NCBI GenBank assembly: GCA_934045075.1
Contig: OW203722.1
Location: forward strand, 8,277,303-8,341,302
DNA: 64,000 nt
Direction: 5' to 3'
From: Yponomeuta sedellus
Taxonomy: Eukaryota; Arthropoda; Insecta; Lepidoptera; Yponomeutidae
The notes below the pieces were generated by a model. The model had not been told where the DNA came from. It did not search any database and saw only the letters and a program-made list of their open reading frames with translations. Shown piece after piece: positions 55,801 through 63,395 of the stretch. Position 1 is the stretch's first letter, and every line of letters starts with the position of its first letter. The translations under genes were made by a program, and so were the position numbers.

Positions 55801-58800
55801 GTTTTTACGAGTATCTAAAAGTGAACATGAGAAATCTTAACAACTGCGATGACTATAGTTAGCGCCCCTAAGCACCTTAAATTAAAACGCGGGACCATCC
55901 TAGTCTGTACTCCTTCTCGTCGCTCTAGATGCACTTGGCGGCATTTCCCTCGGTTTATTCGCAGTTTTCCCGCGCCCCCGCGGCCGAGGTCACCCGATCA
56001 ATGGAGCCATTCAGCGGCTCTCCGCCGCCGCCGCCGCACCCATTGAGACCGCCTTTATTCACAATACGCCACTTTGCATCGCCATGAATGGCGGTCACTG
56101 AGTTTTTTCTCGCCTTTTGCGGAATTGCAGTTTAGATCGCCGCGCCGATACGGATTTCGGAGCTGATAAAAATACCTGCGCGCTAAGTGCCTTATTTACG
56201 GGCGGACAGATAGAAGAGACCATAGCGACACGTCAGTGCATAATTTAAAATTGTAGACATTTTGTGTCCGCAAATACAAATTCCTCGATGTCTCTACAGA
56301 TAAACAACATTGTACGAAGCAAATCGCGACATACGCATTCACGTTCCAGTGACACTCGTTTCCGCTCCATTCTTGTTATATAAAACATGCACTCCGCTTA
56401 TAATACGCGGACAAGTCAATAGACGCTACATCCATACATTTTAATGCTATCTGGCTAATTTTAGACGATGTCAATCGATGCCATTTGTCGGGCGAGCGAA
56501 AATAGCGGAGATATCTTGTGCACCCCATTCATTAAACGTCACAAGTCACATGCGCGTTCCGGCCGATCGACAAACACGGGCGTTTGTACCGCTGCGTTTT
56601 TAAATTGTTAGCGAATGGGCAAAACTCGTACACTCTTAGTACTTGGGGGCCAATTTTGGGTCGGTGGAGGACTGTAAGACAGTGGCGAGCCTTACTGTCA
56701 GAAGTTATCAACCGCCCATAAGGCCTCTGACATTAACAACTGCCTGCGTGCCTTGCAAAGCACGGAAGTGCTCGGAAAAATACCACTAGAGGTAGTCACA
56801 GGACGGTCACCAATCCTGTACCTGACCGCGCCTGTTGTTGCTTAACTCAAGTGATTGATTCCAATCACTCCGTTCGCCTAGGCCACGAGCGCTTCTAATG
56901 TATCTACCTCTTTAAGGCTTATTTTAGTTTGGGTTGGACTGTTGACAGTCCTTAATAATTACTGTTTAACAGCCACGTATTGCGGCAAGACATTCCGTTT
57001 CAGACAAACGCAAGTGTGTCAGAGTCAAATTGATGTGTTGTCACGAAGAGCGAACGCAGGCCCTCTTAATTACCGATTGACTCTGTCCATACGACTCTGT
57101 GGCTAAATGGTCCCCGACGGTCTACATTCGATTTTAGCTCGGCTCTGCGAGGTATCCGGGCCTTCTGCTCACAAATTGACTGAATAAATTACTAGTACAA
57201 ACGGCAAGAATTTATAGTTATCGCCATGCTTCTGGCGTCAAAGGGCGTAAAAGAGATAAATTCTAAAAGTGCTAGTCGTACTGAGGGTTCCGTATACAGG
57301 TCTACACTTTAATTTTGTAATTTTATTCTAAGAAATATAAAAAAAATATTAAATACATACATACATAACCTCACGCCTGTATCCCAGAGGGGTAGGCAGA
57401 GACCAGGGACTGCCACTTGCCACGATCCTGACAGATCAACTTCGCTTCATCAACGTTCATAAGTCGTTGCATGCACGCACGCCGGTTCCGGGTACTTTTT
57501 ATCTTTCCCTTTGCTAATACATCTCCTATTTGGTCGATGTAAGTCCGTCTGGGACGTCCCTTACCAGCCCTTCCACTCACATTCGCAATATATATTTGTT
57601 TCGTCAATCTTTCTTCCTTCATCCTCTCCACATGTCCAAACCAACGCAACATTCCTTTCTCAATTCTAGTCACTACATCCTCTTTCAGTCCACAACGTTC
57701 TCTAATCAGACTATTGCGTATCCTGTCATTCAAAGTAACACTACACATACTTCTCAAGGACCTCATTTCAACTGCATTAATTCTACTTTCTTGCTTCTTT
57801 TGCTATACCCAAGTCTCGCTACCATACATAAGTGTTGGGACCAGCACGCCACTACGAATAGCCAATCTAGCTCTTTTGGAGATGTTTCGGCAGCACACAA
57901 TGGAGTGCAAGGCACCGTTTACACAATTTCCCGCTTTAACTCTTCTTTCTACATCACCTTCACACTTTCCATCCCTCGTAAACAGGCTCCCCAAATAGAC
58001 AAATTCTTTTACTTGTTCCACTCTTTCGCCTCTAATCGTTATCTTGCACTCAGTCATTTCATCATCTTTTTCAAAGACCAGTACTTTCGTCTTACTCACA
58101 TTCATGTTCATACCTTTCCTTTTAAAAGCCTCATCATAACCGTGACTTGTGTCTGCAAATCTTCGACCGACGATGCAAACAACACTTGATCATCGGCGTA
58201 CAACAAGCATTTCACAAGTAGCTCACCCATCCTTATCCCACATTCATTCTCTTTCAGATCAGTCAGGCAACTATCCATGAATAAATTGAACAACCACGGG
58301 GATGCGACATAACCCTGTCTCACACCCTTGAGGATGCTAGACCAGTCAGTATACGCCCCATTTATTCGAACGCAAGCCCTGGAGTCTTGATAGAGAGACT
58401 TCAGAACTCGCAGCAAGATGCTGTCCACCCCATACACAGACAGTGCCGACCACAAGTCATTCCTCACAACTCTATCATAAGCCTTCTCCAGGTCTACGAA
58501 CGCACAGAAAACCCTTTGACTTTTGGCCAAGAACTTTTCCACCACACGTCTCAAGGAGAAGATTTGATCCAAGCATCCCATTCCCTTTCTAAAACCCGCT
58601 TGAACATCTTATATATTTAAAAACCTATTTAGAGGCTAAAAATTCCGTGCCAGCGCTCTACCAATTGAGCCAATGGGCGACTCACGGCATCAGTGAAATT
58701 TCGAACCTCTTTACACTATTCTCTGTATTACGTACAGGCAGCGACATCTGACTTAAGCAAATTGCATTACTTACAGCCCCGACTACCTACTTTGCAGTTA

Positions 58801-61800
58801 GGTTTTAACATCTGAACGATATCACTGTACCACATATCACTGTGCCGACCGAACATCTTCAAAGGGAGGGAAAAAGGGAGCCTCTTTCTGGGCATGCATG
58901 AGTGCGTTGTCACGTAGCGGGACATGAAAGCAGAGCGTCAATATGTGTTTCTTGCTTGAGAGAAAAAGAGAGAACGGGAGGGGCATGGGGGTAAGATCTA
59001 GCTTACCTTGCTGACTAGGAAGTCGGTCTCGTAGAAGTGACAGGGTATTGACTTTATCTATGGGCTCAATCTTGACGCACACCTCCTGGCCCTTGCGCGA
59101 AGAGATAAACAAGTAGAGAGAGTGAAAGATGACTACCTCTCTCTTTTCCACTGGGAAAACGGAGAGGGGCGGTTGGTTCGGGTGTTAGTCTAGCTTACCT
59201 TGCTGACTAGGAAGTCGGTCTCGTCGAAGTGTCGGCCGAACATCTTGGGCGACTCGCCGGGAATGGGCTCAATCTTGATGCACACCTCTTGCCCCTTGCG
59301 CGCCGTCTCCACTTGCTTGTGGTTCACTTCGATCGAGGTCACGATGCCGAGCTCCACGAACTGCGGGGAGGAGGGGTGTTAAGGGCGCTGTCACCTGGAC
59401 CGCGTGTTGTGAAAGTACTGTCGCGATTGTTTTATAAAAAAATGGTCCGTTTTATTTTTTTTTGTCGAGAATTTAGTAGGCATTGTGTTATGCAAAAAGT
59501 TCTGTTTTTCAATATATATTTTTTTGTCGAGATTTTAATGGCATTTAATGGTCATATGGAAAATGTCTTGTTTCTCTCTTTTTTGTCAAAAATTTGGGTA
59601 ATGTTGAGGGCCTGTGCCGTATAACCGTATATTTCTATTAAGTTTTTATTTAAAAAAAATGTTCTGAGTCTACAAAACCGGACGTATGTCAAAAAATTTC
59701 AAAGTCTATGGCAGGTTGCCAGATGGCTCCATTTCAGAATTACATTCCTGATTTGGGTGCTATGCTGTATGATCGGCTACGTTGATAAGATACAATGTAT
59801 ATAACAATGTATACAATGTATAGTCTAAACGTCCTTAAAGAGCACATCACTCATCTCTTTGCAAGGAATACGGATGGCTACATTTCTGAATTCAATTCCG
59901 GATTTGGGTGCTATTCCGTATGGGAATAGCCTGCTGCGTTGGTAACAAACTGAATTTACGAGTATATGGCTGGTCTTAAGGTCCTTAAAAAGCACATCTC
60001 TCATCTGTTTGCAAGGAATTCAGATGGCTACGTTTCGTATTCAATTCCTCCTTTGGGTGCTATTCTCTCGGCTTCATTGGGAAGAAACTAAATAAATGTG
60101 TTGGTCTAAAGGACCTTCAGGAACACATCACTCACCACATTGCAAGGAATGCCGTTGGCTTTATTTCAGAATTAAATTTCCGATTTGAGTGCTATTTTGT
60201 ATGGAATGCCGGCTGTGTTGGGAACGAAACTGAATGTATGTGACCGACCAAAGGACCATCACTGACTTCTGAGCGGTGGTAGCGGAGTGGCAGAACGCCA
60301 GCTTCTCAGTCGGGAGATCGTGCGTTCGAATACCGGCATGTACCAATGACGTTGTTTTCGAAGTTACGTACATTTGTGAAGTTATAGTAGAAATACTACC
60401 AAAAAAACCTCGCGAGGAAACCCTAGTGTCTGTAGCGTTAAAATACCTTAGCGCTTGGTACGTCTTCTTCTTCAGGCTATATTAGTCCACTGCTGGACAT
60501 AACCCTCCCCTAATGAGCGCCATAGTGCAAGGTTGTGCCATCATTGGGGGGTAATGCCCATAATCCCCACGCTGGGCATGCGGGTTGGGGATCGCAATTT
60601 GGTGGAATTGTACTGCAGGAGGCGCTGCTGCCCACCCCCGGTTTGTGTCTCTTAGTCTTTGGGTTGGTGCTATTCTCTAGGCCGACACCAACCTAACACT
60701 CACCTCTTTGCTAGGAACACAGATGGGGGTGCCCTCCTTGAGTACGCCCGCCTCAACCATGATGCCCGCGACGATCGGGTCACGCGAGTTGAACACAAAC
60801 TGCGGCAACACCTGGTGACAACAAAGAACAAGATGCAAAAATATATAAGGTAAAACAAAAAATAAGTAACGATTTTTATAGAGTCAAGTAGAGTTAACTC
60901 GCATTTAACAGGTAAGCACTTAACATCGTAGACCCGTCTTCGCTTACCATGAGGCTCAAGTGTAACATGTCGTACTTAAAAAAAAGTAGGATGTGATTCG
61001 AGTCTTATTTATCACGGAAATTTCGCTCACTTTTAATGGAAAATTTGCGACAAATTAAAATTAAAGTGACATTGTTTTTATAAGTACTAGATAAAACTGT
61101 GAAAAAAAAACAAATAATATTTTCAGTATTGTTTACATCATAAAAATATGAAATATTACTCTAATAACAAAGAAAAATATTAGATTTGGTTAGTTCATTA
61201 AATTCTAAGCTTTTCTTTAAAATTGAAGCAGACTAATAAAAACATTATTTTACGAGATAACTCATTTTTTTATAAATACTTGCACGTTTGGATACTTGCA
61301 TGTTTGTTGAATGTTGAATGTCAACAATTAGCATTAAAAAGTGAAAATTACTTTGCAAAATTTAGCCAAAATTTTTGGCGGAATTTAGCAAAGTATTTTC
61401 ACATTTTATGCTATTATGGATTTCGGCAAAGTAACGCCTGATTCCAATCAATGTACAATTAACATACCAGCACGCAAAGTTTACAAGTAACTAAAATATT
61501 GTTCAATGAAGTTTAACGCTTATTGATTAACATTATGAAATTTTAATAATTTAAAAAGAAAAAATAATTTTTAGTGTCACATCTAGTTAACCATCTTTAT
61601 TTAACACGTTACAAAATTGCTTACTCATTATTGGGCGGGATTTTTTCCAGCATAGGTATCAGAAGCACACAGCAAAAATGTATGTAACACCAATTTAACA
61701 TCTTAATATGTTGTAACATGATATAATTTTTGTTTTGTATGTGTTTTGTGTCAATAAAGATTATTATTATTATATATTAAAATGTTAGCCGCTGCCTCCG

Positions 61801-62638
61801 GGCTGTAGTGTAGCGGAGAAAGAGCCAACAGAAAAAACAAACTCCACTCTTTTAAAAACCTATGTAGAGGCTAAAAATTCCGCCCATGCCGGGACTCGAA
61901 CCCGCGACTTCTGGCTAACCGTACCAGCACTCTCCCAACTGAGCTAATGGGCCAGTATTACCTATTTAGTAGCCACTAAATAGGTATTTTAAAATTTTCC
62001 TTAGTACGGTACGGGTTAGTGCAACAAAAAGAATATAAACTCCACTCTGACCATCTTTTCTCAAAACATCTGAAACCTAAAATGTCAGTTGCTACCTAGA
62101 AGTATGATAAGACTCCATGATATATAGATAGATCAATCATTTATTCACATAAAATGATAACACGTATACAAAGGCTCACCTTCAATTTGCAGGGGAACAC
62201 GGCGATGTGCTTAAACTCCTCCCGCTTCCGCTGCTTCAGCTCCTCGCGGTACTCCGTGAACCGGTCGAACAGGTGATAGATGATGTCTGCCGCGAAGATC
62301 TTCACGCCGAGCTGGTCAGCCATCTCTTGAGCATCGCGTTCGATCTGGCGTAAGAAAACGCAAGTGATATACACCCATCGGCTTAAAGATGGTCGTGTGT
62401 TTTAGCCTATGTACTGTAGCGGACTACTTATTGAAACTCTGGATTAGAAAAAATACTTTCTTTTTATTATCTTTTTTATCACCAAAACCTAGCCTAGCTG
62501 AGAGTCTCAACACGACTGACATCTACATAAACAAAATGTAACGACATTCTTCAGATAATTTAAACTCTGCCTATACGGCCAGCTACTATAAAGAAGTATC
62601 GTTACTGTACACGTCAGACTGCAGGGCACAGGCCTTCT

Positions 62639-62685
<47 letters not shown>

Positions 62686-63395
62686 GGCTTAATACCACGC
62701 CTCATTATCATCATCGTCATCGTCAGGCTATACTAGTCCACTGCTGGACATAGCCCTCCCCTAAAGAGCGCCACGTTGAGCTATCATAGGGGGTAATGCC
62801 CATAATCCCCACGCTGGGCATGCGGGTTGGGGATCGCAGTTCGGTGGAATTGTACTGCAGGGGGCGCTGCTGCCCACCCCCCGGTTTATGTCCCTTAGTC
62901 GCCTTTTACGACACCCGCGGGAAGAATTGGGTTGGTGCTATTCTCTAGGCCGACACCACTCAGCAGGCGGCCACCACCGATACCACGCCTGCCTGCTTAA
63001 TATCCAGTGAACATACCCAACAATGTTAAATCGTTGCATTGGATAGTTATCTTTTTTCCAAAATAATAAATAAGTATCCCTGCATCCTGGACATAATTTT
63101 TTTTTCAATTTTCAATTGTGGCTGGAGAAATAAAGATTTTTGTATTTGTATTGGTCCTTCACACATGGTTAAAATAAACATTATGTTTTGTTTAATAAAA
63201 AAATAATAACGTTAGCAGAGCAGAATCTCCAGCCACACTAGGGAAAAAATACGAATTTATTGATTGATCGAGCATACACTAACTAACCTTCACGTCGAAG
63301 GCCAGGATGGTGGCATACTGCGAGTCGTGTTCCAACATGGCGGAGGCCTTCATGACGTCACGCTTCACCACCGGACCTATCCTGATCGCCGAGTA
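46737..63395 (-). CDS. eIF5B: Translation initiation factor eIF5B, 3' end of gene (five exons visible)
   Basis: eIF5B is the cytosolic ribosome-dependent GTPase, homologous to bacterial IF2, that joins the 60S subunit to the 48S complex at the start codon and works with eIF1A. The window holds the last 216 codons in exons 63288-63395, 62180-62344, 60704-60811, 59199-59360 and 46737-46844. All five exons are whole numbers of codons with GT-AG borders. They cover the end of domain III, the long helix linking it to domain IV, and domain IV. The GTPase domain and the acidic/lysine-rich N-terminus (human protein about 1220 residues) lie beyond the right edge. Intron sizes are about 943, 1368, 1343 and 12354 bp. 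No frameshift or stop is seen, so the gene looks intact. The symbol follows the animal orthologue; confidence is high from near-identity of conserved blocks. Confidence 0.95.
46845..47420 (-). other. eIF5B last intron, 3' portion
   Basis: Mostly unannotated AT-rich sequence. 47139-47152 is a short (GA)n, followed by a reversed LINE tail ('aataatttattcaacggcac'). Confidence 0.6.
47425..47820 (-). repeat. Family D SINE, full-length
   Basis: The most complete copy in the window. On the minus strand the tRNA-like head has a box-A segment 'tggtagctcagtgggtagaa' and box B 'ggttcgatcccgag'. Then 'catgtaccaatgactttgtt', 'gaaggaaaacatcgtgagga', and the body to 'aaatcatctcattacgtaga'. Confidence 0.9.
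48045..48340 (+). repeat. Dispersed repeat end and family D tail
   Basis: 48045-48192 carries 'tttggtatggagttagctga'-like sequence ('attggtatggagttagctga') and ends 'cgcggggcacagctagtata', a 3' end I recall as widespread in Lepidoptera. 48235-48330 is a family D tail fragment ('ggacgcagtctaaattatct'). Confidence 0.65.
48341..48712. other. eIF5B intron, unannotated part
   Basis: Includes a small GC-rich piece near 48500-48610; no exon or repeat named. Confidence 0.4.
48713..48790 (+). mobile_element. LINE family E 3' end, short
   Basis: 'ggagctcattaggggagggc', 'tatgtccagcagtggactac' and an (AAG)n-like tail: only the last 75 bp of the family. Confidence 0.8.
48995..49295. repeat. Reversed family B SINE fragment and adjoining dispersed repeat
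   Basis: 48998-49078 is the reversed SINE B body and head ('cctatttagaggctaaaaat', 'gggattcgaacccgcaacct'). 49092-49290 starts 'actagctgacccagcgaact' and is another dispersed element end common in moths. Confidence 0.75.
49305..49700 (-). mobile_element. LINE family H fragment
   Basis: Minus strand reads TGHCPPNRH-like sequence in one frame and CRVCLKEEETPAHVTIHCKG, VEEQRTAVF in the next. This is the post-RNase-H CxxC...H...C region of Jockey/R1-like LINEs. Frame changes show it is dead. The same protein region is present at 38830-39130 on the other strand. Confidence 0.75.
49785..50030 (+). repeat. Family A interspersed repeat
   Basis: Best-preserved forward copy, from 'caacccttgtatgtccccac' to 'gtgccttgcgaagcacggac'. 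It reads open for 77 codons on the plus strand by chance. Confidence 0.9.
50031..51265. other. eIF5B intron with a GC-rich block
   Basis: 50490-50830 is GC-rich, ending in a segment 'cggagcccggggaccgcggc', and contains a perfect cAMP-response-type palindrome TGACGTCA at 50707-50714. No coding exon is convincing. The remaining sequence is AT-rich. Confidence 0.4.
51270..51930 (+). pseudogene. LINE family G remnant
   Basis: Forward, heavily mutated copy of the carboxyl half of the protein at 57371-58100. Recognisable blocks are 'gggatggaaagtgtgaaggt' (DGKCEGD), 'tgcgagacttgggtatggca' (ETWVWQ), 'gaatgaaacaggatgtagtg', 'tacgttggtttggacatatg' (LRWFGHM) and 'aagggacgtccaggc' (KGRPG). Many stops and indels. 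Confidence 0.8.
51931..53535. other. eIF5B intron, unannotated part
   Basis: AT-rich; 52088-52115 has a small hairpin ('agaatcacat' / 'atgtgattct'). Several 60-85 codon frames lack any family signature. Confidence 0.4.
53540..53950 (-). repeat. GA-rich repeat fragment and family A repeat
   Basis: 53545-53605 is the 'gagcacaggccttctctcag' block. 53700-53945 is a reversed family A copy ending 'ccccagtagtgggggcatgc', with an insertion of about ten bases near the end. Confidence 0.85.
53951..55845. other. eIF5B intron with repeat fragments
   Basis: 54205-54260 is the 'ggccaagtgcgagtcggacc' block. 54585-54745 is a reversed family D body. 55015-55140 is a LINE 3' end ('aggcgatcttatcgctaaaa'). The rest is unassigned. 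A 21-bp facing pair surrounds 54370-54470 ('ggtataacccg' and 'cgggttatacc'). Confidence 0.5.
55850..56620. promoter_or_regulatory. Repeat-free GC-richer island in the eIF5B intron
   Basis: About 770 bp without any of the dispersed repeats that fill the rest of the intron. Base composition is richer in GC and CpG, with a (CCG)n at 56024-56036, an inverted pair CGCCAT/ATGGCG around 56083-56096, and several homeodomain-type TAAT/ATTA cores. No frame with splice signals is seen on either strand. Candidate enhancer or other conserved non-coding DNA; purely inferential without comparison. Confidence 0.3.
56640..56905 (+). repeat. Family A interspersed repeat, 3' part
   Basis: Lacks the first 80 bp. 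It runs from 'cttgggggccaattttgggt' to 'taggccacgagcgcttc' and shows the uninterrupted 3' end of the family, used as reference for the MITE insertion at 32366-32676. Confidence 0.85.
56906..57359. other. eIF5B intron, unannotated part
   Basis: No repeat or exon recognised except a 'ctgagggttccgtatacagg' fragment at 57280-57300. Confidence 0.4.
57371..58610 (-). mobile_element. LINE family G, 5'-truncated, nearly open reverse transcriptase
   Basis: Minus-strand non-LTR reverse transcriptase. It starts inside the protein at DVQAGFRKGMG (58610), then CAFVDLEKAYDRV (motif A, catalytic Asp), GVRQGYVASPWLFNLFMD (motif B), CLLYADDQVLFA (motif C, YADD), and VSKTKVLVFEKDDE. The carboxyl part has FVYLGSLFTRDGKCEGD, then MLRWFGHVERM, then AGKGRPRRTYIDQIGD, and a stop at 57371. 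One single-base loss near 58120 and one TAG in place of a Trp codon near 57808 are the only disruptions in 1.2 kb, so this is a young copy. A (TGTA)n tail follows at 57355-57370. It lies antisense to nothing: it is in the same orientation as the host gene. I cannot fix the clade. Confidence 0.9.
58612..58775 (-). repeat. Family B SINE adjoining the LINE
   Basis: Reversed copy: 'cctatttagaggctaaaaat', then a deletion that removes box B, then box A complement 'ctctaccaattgagccaatg', then the leader 'atcagtgaaatttcgaacct' to 'gtacaggcagcgacatctga'. It starts within a few bases of the LINE's truncated 5' end. Confidence 0.85.
58846..58866 (-). pseudogene. Fragment of eIF5B exon (KMFGRH block)
   Basis: Minus strand AAGATGTTCGGTCGGCAC matches the coding block for KMFGRH in the intact exon (59199-59360) with two differences in about 20 bases. 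It lies 140 bp beyond the pseudo-exon that lacks exactly this block. Confidence 0.5.
59007..59110 (-). pseudogene. Pseudo-exon: damaged copy of eIF5B penultimate exon
   Basis: Minus strand reads RKGQEVCVKIEPI, then a replaced stretch, then in another frame HFYETDFLVSK followed by donor AAG|gtaagctag. The first 21 residues of the true exon and the PGESPKMFGR block are missing and the frame is broken. It sits in the intron directly downstream (in transcription) of the intact exon, with the same donor context. Inclusion in mRNA would shift the frame; the nearest acceptor-like site upstream would leave an intron of only about 48 nt, so use is unlikely. Confidence 0.8.
59199..59360 (-). CDS. eIF5B: eIF5B penultimate exon (domain IV)
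   Basis: Acceptor ccccgcag|TTCGTG to donor AGCAAG|gtaagc, 54 codons. It reads FVELGIVTSIEVNHKQVETA, RKGQEVCIKIEP, IPGESPKMFGRHFDETDFLV, SK. These are beta strands of domain IV, which docks on eIF1A and approaches the acceptor end of initiator tRNA. It is GC-rich compared with the introns. The exon has a broken duplicate just downstream (59007-59110). Confidence 0.97.
59361..59716 (-). other. eIF5B intron, unannotated part
   Basis: T-rich; 59440-59600 repeats short 'ttttttgtcgagaatttta'-like units, a loose local tandem duplication. A 131-codon plus-strand frame covering the exon and this stretch is the antisense shadow of the exon. Confidence 0.5.
59717..60257. repeat. Four imperfect tandem repeats with exon-end-like blocks
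   Basis: Units start at about 59717, 59871, 60021 and 60151 (108-154 bp). Shared blocks are 'tttgggtgctattc', 'ggtccttaaaaagcacatct' and 'ctcatctctttgcaaggaat'. The last block, read on the minus strand, resembles the end and donor of the eIF5B exon at 60704: ATTCCTTGCAAAGAG|atgagt against GTTCCTAGCAAAGAG|gtgagt. One unit retains gtgagt. The array lies in the intron directly downstream of that exon. Confidence 0.75.
60265..60455 (+). repeat. tRNA-headed SINE, family D
   Basis: Forward head 'gagcggtggtagcggagtgg', box B 'gcgttcgaataccgg', then 'catgtaccaatgacgttgtt' and 'gaaggaaaacatcgtgagga'-like body ('aaaaaacctcgcgaggaaac'), truncated after about 180 bp. Confidence 0.85.
60465..60690 (-). 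repeat. Repeat with family E end, touching the eIF5B splice donor
   Basis: Begins with the reversed family E tail ('ttcaggctatattagtccac'), then 'ggtaatgcccataatccccacg' truncated here to its core, then 'ggttggtgctattctctagg' and 'ccgacacc'. The same arrangement recurs at 62715-62970. Its edge lies about 13 bp from the exon end at 60704, only about 7 bp beyond the donor hexamer. Confidence 0.8.
60704..60811 (-). CDS. eIF5B: eIF5B exon (start of domain IV barrel)
   Basis: Acceptor ttgttgtcaccag|GTGTTG to donor AAAGAG|gtgagt, 36 codons in phase 0. Reads VLPQFVFNSRDPIVAGIMVE, then AGVLKEGTPICVPSKE. The block FNSRDPIVxGxxVEAGxxKxGTP is a strongly conserved part of domain IV in all eIF5B proteins. 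Repeats crowd both sides: a tandem array and SINEs lie downstream, the nearest repeat edge about 13 bp from the exon. Confidence 0.97.
60812..61845 (-). other. eIF5B intron
   Basis: AT-rich. 61715-61780 looks like a LINE 3' tail on the plus strand ('gtgtcaataaagattattat' then (TTA)n). Nothing else recognised. Confidence 0.6.
61848..62035 (-). repeat. tRNA-headed SINE, family B
   Basis: Reversed copy with box B complement 'gggactcgaacccg' and box A complement 'tctcccaactgagctaatgg'. Followed by 'cctatttagtagccactaaa', an extra tail-like part in mixed orientation. Confidence 0.85.
62180..62344 (-). CDS. eIF5B: eIF5B exon (end of domain III, linker helix)
   Basis: Acceptor cttacgccag|ATCGAA to donor TTGAAG|gtgagc, 55 codons in phase 0. 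Reads IERDAQEMADQLGVKIFAAD, then IIYHLFDRFTEYREELKQRK, then REEFKHIAVFPCKLK. The first part closes the domain III alpha/beta sandwich. The charged FTEYREELKQRKREEF run is the long helix that connects to domain IV and transmits movement from the GTPase end. KHIAVFPCKLK opens domain IV. Confidence 0.97.
62598..62705 (-). repeat. GA microsatellite within the GA-rich repeat
   Basis: 'ctgcagggcacaggccttct' then an uninterrupted (GA)n from about 62641 to 62682 and 'gggcttaataccacgcc'. Same repeat family as at 1-108; here the dinucleotide run has expanded. Confidence 0.85.
62715..62985 (-). repeat. Repeat with family E end
   Basis: Reversed family E tail ('ctagtccactgctggacata', 'agccctcccctaaagagcgc'), then 'ataatccccacgctgggcat', 'gtactgcagggggcgctgct', 'gttggtgctattctctaggc'. 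Longer than the copy at 60465-60690, including 'cgccttttacgacacccgcg'. Confidence 0.85.
62986..63287 (-). other. eIF5B intron
   Basis: AT-rich. 63105-63155 resembles a LINE tail on the plus strand ('ggagaaataaagatttttgt'). No exon. Confidence 0.5.
63288..63395 (-). CDS. eIF5B: eIF5B exon (domain III)
   Basis: Acceptor ttctgccaacag|TACTCG to donor GTGAAG|gttagt, 36 codons in phase 0. Reads YSAIRIGPVVKRDVMKASAM, then LEHDSQYATILAFDVK. The VxKxDVMKAS and ILAFDV blocks are typical of eIF5B domain III. It is the most 5' exon of the gene in this window; the next one upstream lies beyond 64000. The donor gttagt is weaker than the others. Confidence 0.97.

Noticed and set aside
57530..58189. 219-codon open frame on the plus strand
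   Set aside because: It is the antisense of the LINE G reverse transcriptase, whose conserved motifs are on the minus strand.
59007..59150. Pseudo-exon as a mutually exclusive alternative exon
   Set aside because: It lacks the first third of the domain, contains a frame break, and the only nearby acceptor-like site leaves a 48-nt intron and an immediate stop.
59229..59624. 131-codon plus-strand frame
   Set aside because: It is antisense to eIF5B exon 59199-59360.
59717..60257. Tandem units as a CRISPR-like array
   Set aside because: Units are 108-154 bp, diverged, without uniform spacers, and the genome is eukaryotic.
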